From Candidatus Colwelliibacteriota bacterium (GTDB lineage Bacteria > Patescibacteriota > Minisyncoccia > UBA6257 > Colwellbacteraceae): 18,526 nucleotides of DNA. The DNA lies in NCBI GenBank assembly GCA_014874305.1, contig JACWAO010000001.1, positions 1 through 18,526 on the forward strand. The letters are read 5' to 3'. Shown here one piece after another: positions 13,060 through 18,526 of this stretch. The notes beneath the pieces were generated by a model. The model searched no databases, was not told where the DNA came from, and was given only the letters and a program-made list of their open reading frames with translations. Both the position numbers and the translations under genes were made by a program. Every line of letters starts with the position of its first letter. Within the stretch, counting starts at the first letter, position 1.

Positions 13060-14063
13060 AATTATCTATCGGCATCGTCGGCCTGCCCAATGTCGGCAAG
13101 TCGACTCTGTTTCGAATACTCACCAAGCAGGAGGTAAATGTCGCGAACTACCCGTTTGCCACAATCGACCCCAACGTGGGCGTGGTTGCGGTTCCAGACG
13201 AGCGGCTGGAGAAGCTGGATGAGATGAGTAAGTCGAAGAAAAAGATTCCGGCCGTAGTCGAGTTTTATGATATTGCTGGCCTCGTTAAAGGCGCCCACGA
13301 AGGACAAGGATTAGGAAACCAGTTTTTGGGTCATATAAGTGAGGTTAATGCGATCTGCCACGTCCTCCGGTGTTTTAGTAATGGAGATATTATCCACGTG
13401 GAAAACTCCGTTGATCCTCTGCGGGATTTGGAGATTATTAATCTGGAGCTTATCTTCAAAGACTTGGAAAAAGCCGAAAAGAGAATGAGTAAGGCGGAAA
13501 GCGAAGCTAGAACCGGCGACAAGAATAAAAAAGAGGAGTTTCTGCGCGTCGGGGCGGTGGTAGAGGCGTTAAAGAACGGAAAGCTGGCCAACTCTCTCTC
13601 TGAAAAAGTTTTGGAAAACCAGGCGGTCAAGGAGCTTCAACTCTTAACGGCTAAACCGCAGATTTTTCTCCTTAACGGACTTGAGGGGAATGAAAACACA
13701 ATGCTTTTATCGCGCATAAAAGAACTAGGCTCGGAGTACGTATGTATGGACTTGAATAATACCGATAACGTTGATGAACTCGTCTCCAAAGCCTACGAGG
13801 TTCTGGGGCTTATCAGTTTCTTTACGACCGGCGAGGACGAAACGAGAGCCTGGACTATCGTAAAAGGAGTGAAAGCGCCGCAGGCCGCCGGAACAATACA
13901 CAGCGATTTTGAAAGCAAGTTCATAAGAGCCGAGGTTATAGGCTGGGACAAGCTTTTACAGGCGGGAAGCTGGATAAAAGCCAAGCAAAACGGCTGGTTA
14001 AGAATCGAGGGTAAGGAGTATGTCGTGCAAGACGGCGATGTTTTGGAAATAAGGCACGGATAA
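13056..14063 (+). CDS. ychF: Ribosome-binding ATPase YchF (Obg family)
   Basis: YchF (OLA1 family) is a P-loop NTPase that prefers ATP and associates with ribosomes. The 335-residue product has G1 GLPNVGKST (9-17), the G3 region DIAGLVKGAHEGQGLGNQFL (72-91) and NGLE (207-210) in place of NKxD, as is typical of this ATP-preferring subfamily. A C-terminal TGS-like domain includes GTIHSDFESKFIRAEVI and QDGDVLEIR. It is about 28 residues shorter than E. coli YchF. The start overlaps map by ATGA. AAAGGAG lies about 16 nt upstream, too far for a strong Shine-Dalgarno. It is the last gene before the 273-bp palindrome-rich gap. Confidence 0.97.
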   Translation: MKLSIGIVGLPNVGKSTLFRILTKQEVNVANYPFATIDPNVGVVAVPDERLEKLDEMSKSKKKIPAVVEFYDIAGLVKGAHEGQGLGNQFLGHISEVNAICHVLRCFSNGDIIHVENSVDPLRDLEIINLELIFKDLEKAEKRMSKAESEARTGDKNKKEEFLRVGAVVEALKNGKLANSLSEKVLENQAVKELQLLTAKPQIFLLNGLEGNENTMLLSRIKELGSEYVCMDLNNTDNVDELVSKAYEVLGLISFFTTGEDETRAWTIVKGVKAPQAAGTIHSDFESKFIRAEVIGWDKLLQAGSWIKAKQNGWLRIEGKEYVVQDGDVLEIRHG

Positions 14064-14118
14064 TTATTCCGCTTCTTTGATAGGCGTTCTATTACTTCTA
14101 AACCAGAAGCTACTTTGC

Positions 14119-14142
14119 TTATCTCGACGATCGTCGAGATAA
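14119..14142. repeat. Perfect 24-bp palindrome
   Basis: The 24 bases centred between 14130 and 14131 read the same on both strands (half-site TTATCTCGACGA). As RNA it would form a 10-bp stem closed by a GAUC loop. Its core GACGATCGTC (14126-14135) recurs at 14189-14198. A T-run (TTTTTT, 14155-14160) begins 12 nt downstream, too far for a textbook terminator. It could be an operator, a terminator for ychF, or part of a structured element. Confidence 0.7.
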
Positions 14143-14162
14143 TTAGAATTCTGATTTTTTAT

Positions 14163-14231
14163 TTGAACTTAAATATGTTAAAGATTAAGACGATCGTCAG
14201 CATCTTTAACATACTTACTACCGAAGTTCAA
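14163..14231. repeat. Nested inverted repeat / long stem-loop sharing the palindrome core
   Basis: An outer 8-bp stem pairs TTGAACTT (14163-14170) with AAGTTCAA (14224-14231). Inside it a perfect 12-bp stem pairs 14174-14185 (TATGTTAAAGAT) with 14202-14213. At the apex the 10-bp palindrome GACGATCGTC (14189-14198) repeats the core of the palindrome 63 bp upstream. The strand of origin is not known. It could be a structured RNA, a DNA-binding site or a mobile-element remnant. Confidence 0.6.
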
Positions 14232-14257
14232 CTTCAAGAGACAGTGAATTTAGAGGG

Positions 14258-14318
14258 CTTGTCCTGAGCCGTGTTGAGGGGATGCTTGCCCTGAGCGAGC
14301 AAAGCGAGTCGAAGGGTG
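14258..14318. repeat. Two tandem REP-like motif copies
   Basis: Copy 1 (14258-14284) and copy 2 (14285-14318) begin CTTGTCCTGAGC and CTTGCCCTGAGC (11 of 12 identical). They end in related GTTGAGGGGATG and GTCGAAGGGTG blocks. Copy 2 has about 8 extra bases in its centre. The CCCTGAGC...TCGAAGGG layout is partly self-complementary, like repetitive extragenic palindromes. From memory, similar short motifs recur between genes in many environmental bacteria; I could not check this. Confidence 0.55.
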
Positions 14319-14319
14319 T

Positions 14320-14325
14320 TATAAT
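14320..14325 (+). promoter_or_regulatory. Perfect -10 box (TATAAT) close to the PPC gene start
   Basis: TATAAT lies with its last base 11 nt before the ATG at 14337. Transcription would start around 14331-14333, giving a leader of only a few nucleotides, so the mRNA would be leaderless or nearly so. No clear -35 hexamer is present at 16-18 bp; that region is occupied by REP-like copy 2. The call rests on one hexamer and on the end of the upstream operon. Confidence 0.45.
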
Positions 14326-14336
14326 CATTAACGATC

Positions 14337-14756
14337 ATGAAGCTTGTCTTATCTTCAGGCGATGTTTTTGTCTTGCGTTTTGATTCAGGCGAAGAGATTA
14401 TTTCTTGGTTAATTCGATTTACGCAAGAGAATAAAATAACCGCCGCCGCTATTTCCGGTATAGGATCGTCTAAAGAGGCGGAACTTGGATATTACGATAT
14501 TGCGGCAAAAGAATATCGTAAAAAAATATATTCCAGGGAACTAGAAGTTGTCGGTTTGTCTGGGAATATCTCGGTTTTGAACAATGAACCAGTTATCCAT
14601 CTGCATGGAGTTCTTTCTAACGAAAACTATGATACTGTAGGCGGCCACATTCACCGCCTTGTGGTAAGCGCCACGATAGAGATAACGATCATGGTGCTTC
14701 GTGGAGAAATACATAGAAAGCCGGATTCGGAAACTGGTCTTAACTTATTGGATTAA
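14337..14756 (+). CDS. Stand-alone PPC (DUF296) domain protein
   Basis: The 139-residue product matches the PPC domain (plants and prokaryotes conserved, DUF296), a small trimeric fold of largely unknown function in bacteria. In plants the domain is joined to AT-hooks, but none is present here. Visible signatures are an N-terminal strand with FVLRFDSGEEII, AAISGIGSSKEAELGYYD (38-54), LSGNISVLNNEPVIHLHGVL (74-93) and GGHIHRLVV (102-110). His88, His90 and His104 are the residues expected to bind a metal. The gene follows the palindrome-rich gap and probably has its own promoter. The GT4 gene starts 9 nt downstream. The physiological role is unknown. Confidence 0.88.
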   Translation: MKLVLSSGDVFVLRFDSGEEIISWLIRFTQENKITAAAISGIGSSKEAELGYYDIAAKEYRKKIYSRELEVVGLSGNISVLNNEPVIHLHGVLSNENYDTVGGHIHRLVVSATIEITIMVLRGEIHRKPDSETGLNLLD

Positions 14757-14765
14757 CTTCTTATA

Positions 14766-16028
14766 ATGCGCGTTGTTTTAGCCACGGAATCGTATCGTTC
14801 CTCTTCAAAAAATCCCGCTTTCTCCGGAGTAGCTATTTTTGTTGAAAGATTGGCAAGGTATTTAGCCGAAGCTGGACACGAAGTAATGGTTATTACCCCA
14901 TCGCCGGAGTTTTTTGATGGACCAAGCACGATCACCTACGTCTCTCTCCGTTCATCGGCCAGCGAACAAATAGGAAAGAGCTGCGGCGGACCAATGGAAG
15001 AGCGCCCGCTGAAAAATCTTACGGTTGTAAACTTGCCATCCTGGCCCAACCCTTTCCGCTCTTCCTCAAGAATAGTCGCGCCCTTAGGATTAACCGCCAT
15101 TAAATATTTTCTTCAGAAGTTTCGTCCGGACATTATTCATCTCCAAGACCCGGCGGAGATAGGAATAACAGTTTTGCGTGCCGCGAAAAAACTGCGCACT
15201 CCGGTGATACTAACCAGCCACTCGTACCTGGAATTTTCCTCCTCTTATCTGCAGTTCTTAGGCCCCTTGAGCGGGTTCGCGGAAAAGATGCTTTTAGATC
15301 ACATCGTACGCACTTATAATGAATGCGACGCGATAACAACGCCAACGAGCGTTCTCGGAAAAACGCTTAAAAAATTGGGAGTCCTGCCTAAAATATACAC
15401 GGTCTCGAACGGAGTAGAACTGGATAAGTTTTCCCCGGGATTTCCGAATAGCAGTATTATGGATAAGTACAGCATACCAAAAGGGAAAGATGTCGTTCTT
15501 TATGTAGGCCGCCTCGATAAGGACAAATCTTTGGAAATTGTCTTAAAGGCGATCCCGTCTATTTTGCCGGTCTCCCAAAACGCTCATTTTGTTTTTGTCG
15601 GAGACGGATCCTCGGGGGAAGAGTATAAGGAACTGGCGCGAAAGTTAAAAGTCGATGAGCGCGTGAGCTGGACAGGATATATTTCTCACGACTCGAATGA
15701 TCTGCCGGAGATATACCGTTTAGCCAAGGTATTCGTTATGCCCTCTATAGAAGGACAGGGGATAGCGGCTCTTGAGGCGATGGCCTCGGGTGTGCCGGTC
15801 GTGGCGGCTAATGCGGGAGGGTTAAGGGAGCTGATTAAAAATGGGCGCAATGGGATATTGTTTAAATTCGGAAACCCTAAATCTTTAAGCAGGGCGGTAG
15901 TCTCCGTGTTAAATAACGAAGAAAAAGCGGAGCAGTACGGCAGAAACGGCCGTTTAAGAGCTTCGGAGCATGATTTGCATAACTCCTTGAAGAATATGGT
16001 TAAAGTTTATGAAGCGGTCATTCGATAA
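14766..16028 (+). CDS. GT4-family glycosyltransferase (GT-B fold)
   Basis: The 420-residue product is a retaining GT-B glycosyltransferase of family GT4, which transfers sugar from a nucleotide donor to lipid or glycan acceptors. The N-terminal acceptor domain has the glycine-rich start of the family (AFSGVAIFVERLARYLAEAG, 18-37), DIIHLQDP (122-129) and TSHSYLEF. The C-terminal donor domain has LYVGRLDKDKS (245-255), FVFVGDGSSG and the EX7E motif E329-GQGIAAL-E337, followed by MASGVPVVAANAGGLRE. No transmembrane segment is evident. Its last 20 nt overlap the PIG-L deacetylase, which suggests a shared pathway. The sugar and acceptor cannot be told from sequence; a PimB- or diacylglycerol-glycosyltransferase-like lipid role is plausible. 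Confidence 0.93.
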   Translation: MRVVLATESYRSSSKNPAFSGVAIFVERLARYLAEAGHEVMVITPSPEFFDGPSTITYVSLRSSASEQIGKSCGGPMEERPLKNLTVVNLPSWPNPFRSSSRIVAPLGLTAIKYFLQKFRPDIIHLQDPAEIGITVLRAAKKLRTPVILTSHSYLEFSSSYLQFLGPLSGFAEKMLLDHIVRTYNECDAITTPTSVLGKTLKKLGVLPKIYTVSNGVELDKFSPGFPNSSIMDKYSIPKGKDVVLYVGRLDKDKSLEIVLKAIPSILPVSQNAHFVFVGDGSSGEEYKELARKLKVDERVSWTGYISHDSNDLPEIYRLAKVFVMPSIEGQGIAALEAMASGVPVVAANAGGLRELIKNGRNGILFKFGNPKSLSRAVVSVLNNEEKAEQYGRNGRLRASEHDLHNSLKNMVKVYEAVIR

Positions 16029-16812
16029 GAATAGACTAATAAAAAATCTTTTGATTACCGGAATAATAATCGCGGCCGTCGGCTGGCTGTTTTATTCATG
16101 GTACTACCAGTCCTTGCCTCAGGCGGCGATCTACGTTTTAAACGATCTTCCTCTGCCCAAGGCAGGGGAGAATATCTTGGTTTTTTCTCCTCATCCTGAC
16201 GATGAAACGATAGGGGTGGGAGGGTTTATCGCCGCAAGCGAGAAAGCGGGAGCGAACGTCTGGGTGGCTTTAGTCACTAATGGAAACAAAAGAGGGCTGG
16301 AGTACATGAGATACGGCGAGTTTATAAGAGCAACCGGCGCCTTGGGGGTTCCGGAAAACCACTTGTTTTTCCTGGGTTACCCGGACGGAAGCTTGTACCG
16401 CGTAAATCAAACGTCCTTTGATGCCAACCTGCAAAACATAATCAACCAGGTTCAGCCGGATATAATAATCGCTCCTGATCCGAAGGATTATAACAGAGAC
16501 CATAGAACGATAGGCGAAGCGATACGGCGGATAACTGCCGGCAAAAATAAGACGGTTTATTATTACGTAGTCCACTATCCTCACTTTCCCCTGCCGCAGA
16601 GTTATGATCCGAATGTTTATCTTCTCCCGCCTCTTCGCCTGGTAAGTCCGAACGAGGACTGGAGGAAGTTTGTGCTTTCTCCCTCTGTCGAAAACACAAA
16701 AAGAAACGCGGTTTTGGAGTACAAATCCCAGCTTGCCAACCCATTCCTTCAGAGCTTGTTGCTGGGGCTTATACGCAAAAACGAGCTGTTCGTGGTAAGT
16801 AGCCATAGTTAA
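16009..16812 (+). CDS. Membrane-anchored PIG-L/LmbE-family deacetylase
   Basis: PIG-L/LmbE enzymes are zinc-dependent deacetylases of N-acetylglucosaminyl groups. The 267-residue product has a basic N-terminus (MKRSFDKNRLIK), one hydrophobic segment (about 13-30, LITGIIIAAVGWLFY) and then the catalytic domain. That domain carries the zinc and catalytic motif PHPDDE (61-66) and DYNRDHRTIGEA (160-171), with the second His ligand candidate H165. The positive-inside rule places the catalytic domain outside the membrane, unlike cytosolic MshB or BshB. It overlaps the GT4 gene by 20 nt, so a GlcNAc-bearing product of that enzyme is a reasonable substrate. This is inferred; N-acetylated surface glycans are an alternative. 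Confidence 0.9.
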   Translation: MKRSFDKNRLIKNLLITGIIIAAVGWLFYSWYYQSLPQAAIYVLNDLPLPKAGENILVFSPHPDDETIGVGGFIAASEKAGANVWVALVTNGNKRGLEYMRYGEFIRATGALGVPENHLFFLGYPDGSLYRVNQTSFDANLQNIINQVQPDIIIAPDPKDYNRDHRTIGEAIRRITAGKNKTVYYYVVHYPHFPLPQSYDPNVYLLPPLRLVSPNEDWRKFVLSPSVENTKRNAVLEYKSQLANPFLQSLLLGLIRKNELFVVSSHS

Positions 16813-16832
16813 GCAAAAATGAAGATAAAATA

Positions 16833-17447
16833 ATGTTTTATATCCATCCGCTCTTAATGAAATTCGGACAGCTGGGAGTATTTATTATCATGGCCGCGGA
16901 AAACATGGGCTTGCCTCTGCCAACAGAGCTGGGATATGTCTATGAGGCGGCGCTGGCTAAGAACCTTTTAATGCTTATTTATCTTAACCTTTTTATAACG
17001 GCGGGAAACCTGGCTGGCGGAGTTTCGGCTTACTGGATTGGAAAAGAAGGCGACCTGGCCCTTCATAAATTTATCAGGAAGCGTAAAGGCTTGGCGGAAG
17101 CCCATAATTTTTTAGTAAAGTGGTACGACAGATACGGTTCTGTCACTGTTTTCGCCGCCAGGTTTATAGGTTATATCCGTCCCTGGGCTTCGTTTGTGGC
17201 CGGAGTAGCGGAGTTTCCATTTTGGCCGTTTTTGATTTGGACCGCGGTGGGAACCTTCCTTTTCAACTTCATCGCGTTATGGATCGCGGATTATATTTTT
17301 CATCTCTGGCACAACTTCCCCATTTACCGTATTTTTATACTGATCTCCGGAGTAATTCTTTTCGCTTTAATTCTGGTCATCTATCCACTTTACAAGCGCT
17401 TTATACGGGGTCATTATGATAACGATGATAGAAAACCTGAAGGATAA
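16833..17447 (+). CDS. DedA-family membrane protein
   Basis: DedA (VTT-domain) proteins are polytopic membrane proteins; some act as flippases for phospholipid or undecaprenyl-phosphate carriers. The 204-residue product has the family motifs: AAENMGLPLPTELGYV (21-36, the E...P.P.E re-entrant segment), NLAGGVSAYWIGKEGD (59-74), and FAARFIGYIRPWASFVAGVA (108-126-like, with the conserved R110 and R116). Several more hydrophobic segments follow. Length is typical. A four-codon ATG-AAG-ATA-AAA-TAA lies directly upstream (16819-16833), with its stop overlapping the DedA ATG. The position after GT4 and PIG-L suits lipid-carrier recycling for envelope glycans, but that is inference. Confidence 0.93.
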   Translation: MFYIHPLLMKFGQLGVFIIMAAENMGLPLPTELGYVYEAALAKNLLMLIYLNLFITAGNLAGGVSAYWIGKEGDLALHKFIRKRKGLAEAHNFLVKWYDRYGSVTVFAARFIGYIRPWASFVAGVAEFPFWPFLIWTAVGTFLFNFIALWIADYIFHLWHNFPIYRIFILISGVILFALILVIYPLYKRFIRGHYDNDDRKPEG

Positions 17448-18526
17448 TCTTAAGAAAATAATAAAAGGGGACGTGGAAGACTCGGCTTTGGCCATTAGCG
17501 AGTACAGCCATGACGCCAGCCTGTTCGAAGTTAAGCCGCAAGTCGTAGTTTTCCCCAAGGACGCGGAAGATATTGAGAACCTGGTCAAGTTCGTTAACGA
17601 GCATAAAAAGGATGACCCCAACTTGTCTCTTACCGGACGCTCGGCGGGAACCGATATGAGCGGCGGCCCGTTAAACTCCTCGATTATCGTCTCTTTCGGC
17701 CGGTATTTTACAAAAATCGGAGAGGTTAAAAATGATTCGGTACAATCCCAGCCCGGAGTTTTTTATCGAGACCTGGAGAAAGAAACGCTTAAAAAGAACC
17801 TGATATTTCCCTCCTATCCCGCTTCGCGCGAGATTTGCGCCGTAGGCGGAATAGTCAACAATAACTCCGGCGGAGAAAAGTCGTTGAGATACGGCAAGAC
17901 CGAGAATTACGTTGAGCAAGTCGATGCTATCTTAAGCGACGGCAATCCTCATATCTTAAAGCCGCTAAACCGCAAGGAGCTTGAAGAAAAAATGTCTTCC
18001 GGCGGGTTCGAGGGAGAGTTATACAGCAAGATGTACAAGCTCATCTCGGAAAATTACGACCTCCTTCAGCAAGCCAAGCCCAAGGTTCATAAGAACTCCG
18101 CGGGTTATTATCTCTGGAACGTTTGGGACAAGGAGAAAGATATATTTAACCTGATTAAAGTTTTCGTCGGCGCCCAGGGAACTCTGGGGCTCCTCTCGGA
18201 CGCGACCCTAAAGCTGGTTCCAACCGAAAAATACTCGCGGCTGGTGATTATCTTCCTTAAAAATCTCGATCCCTTGGCGAAAGTGATAAACGACGTGCTC
18301 CCTATGAGTCCGGAAAGCTTTGAGGCGTACGATGATAACACTCTGAAGCTAGCGATAAAATTCTTCCCGTCGTTCGCCAAACTAATGGGAGCCAGGAACC
18401 TGATCTCCATAGGTTTCCAGTTTCTGCCGGAGTTTCTGATGCTATTAAAAGGCGGACTGCCTAAACTTATCCTTCAGGTTGAATTTGTCGGAAACGACGA
18501 ACAGGAAATAGACAAGAAAGCCGAGG
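17416..18526 (+). CDS. FAD-binding oxidoreductase, GlcD/D-lactate dehydrogenase-like (3'-truncated by window edge)
   Basis: The frame is open from 17416 to the window end (370 complete codons). The PCMH-type FAD_binding_4 domain is clear: PQVVVFPKDAEDIENLVKFV, the FAD pyrophosphate loop LTGRSAGTDMSGGPLN, then QPGVFYRDLE and ICAVGGIVNNNSGGEKSLRY followed by GKTENYV. The next block, GAQGTLGLLSDATLKLVP, leads into the FAD-oxidase C domain. Such enzymes oxidise 2-hydroxy acids such as D-lactate or glycolate. The start at 17416 overlaps dedA by 32 nt; the ATG at 17425 (MIENLKDNLKK) is an alternative. GGGGT just upstream of 17416 is a weak Shine-Dalgarno candidate. Substrate and electron acceptor cannot be assigned, and the C-terminal part lies outside the window. 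Confidence 0.9.
   Translation, partial: MITMIENLKDNLKKIIKGDVEDSALAISEYSHDASLFEVKPQVVVFPKDAEDIENLVKFVNEHKKDDPNLSLTGRSAGTDMSGGPLNSSIIVSFGRYFTKIGEVKNDSVQSQPGVFYRDLEKETLKKNLIFPSYPASREICAVGGIVNNNSGGEKSLRYGKTENYVEQVDAILSDGNPHILKPLNRKELEEKMSSGGFEGELYSKMYKLISENYDLLQQAKPKVHKNSAGYYLWNVWDKEKDIFNLIKVFVGAQGTLGLLSDATLKLVPTEKYSRLVIIFLKNLDPLAKVINDVLPMSPESFEAYDDNTLKLAIKFFPSFAKLMGARNLISIGFQFLPEFLMLLKGGLPKLILQVEFVGNDEQEIDKKAE

Noticed and set aside
14071..14110. Intrinsic terminator just after ychF from GCTTCT...AGAAGC
   Set aside because: Only 5-6 bp with competing pairings and no adjacent T-run. The palindrome downstream is far stronger.
14762..14767. TATAAT at the GT4 start codon
   Set aside because: It overlaps the ATG at 14766, so transcription would begin inside the gene. 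No -35 is suitably placed.
14766..16812. Bacillithiol or mycothiol synthesis (BshA/BshB, MshA/MshB)
   Set aside because: The deacetylase has an N-terminal membrane anchor, and no ligase or cysteine-adding gene is nearby.
16819..16833. Four-codon ORF (MKIK) whose stop overlaps the DedA start
   Set aside because: An ATG in A-rich sequence is expected by chance, and nothing supports a leader peptide.
1..18526. Defence system, prophage, CRISPR array or integron
   Set aside because: No spaced direct repeats, nuclease, integrase, transposase or phage-like genes were seen. All genes are co-directional housekeeping or envelope genes.

Overview
The window is the core ribosomal-protein (S10/spc) region of a bacterial genome, followed by a short accessory segment. 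Several features suggest a member of the Candidate Phyla Radiation (Patescibacteria), with Parcubacteria-like groups my best guess. rpmD (L30) is absent between rpsE and rplO. Several ribosomal proteins are reduced: L3 lacks about 60 internal residues, L15 has lost its C-terminal domain, and L5 starts late. Genes are tightly packed or overlapping, and almost none has a Shine-Dalgarno sequence. The standard genetic code fits. UGA is rare and occurs as a stop only in ATGA overlaps.

Positions 1-2211 hold the 3' end of fusA (EF-G), a promoter-like site, tuf (EF-Tu) and rpsJ (S10). A strong terminator-like hairpin lies between rpsJ and rplC. Positions 2310-11643 are one dense co-directional run: rplC, rplD, rplW, rplB, rpsS, rplV, rpsC, rplP, rpmC, rpsQ, rplN, rplX, rplE, rpsN (zinc type), rpsH, rplF, rplR, rpsE, rplO and secY. 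The run continues with adk, map and ychF, where many bacteria have infA-rpmJ-rpsM-rpsK-rpoA instead. These genes supply ribosome assembly, translation elongation, membrane insertion of nascent chains, N-terminal methionine removal and nucleotide homeostasis.

Positions 14064-14336 form the largest gap (273 bp) and are unusually rich in inverted repeats. They contain a perfect 24-bp palindrome, a nested hairpin that repeats the same 10-bp core, and two REP-like copies of a motif. A fragment of that motif also lies in front of rplC. A perfect TATAAT sits only 11 nt before the next gene.

Positions 14337-18526 carry a stand-alone PPC/DUF296 protein and a GT4 glycosyltransferase that overlaps a membrane-anchored PIG-L deacetylase. 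A DedA-family membrane protein follows, and then the 5' part of an FAD-binding (GlcD/D-lactate dehydrogenase-like) oxidoreductase that runs off the end. The middle three look like an envelope glycan or glycolipid module.

I see no CRISPR array, tRNA, rRNA, transposase or defence system. The most distinctive signals are the palindrome cluster after ychF, the hairpin inside the S10 operon, the shrunken L3/L15/L5, and the SD-less, closely coupled gene junctions.
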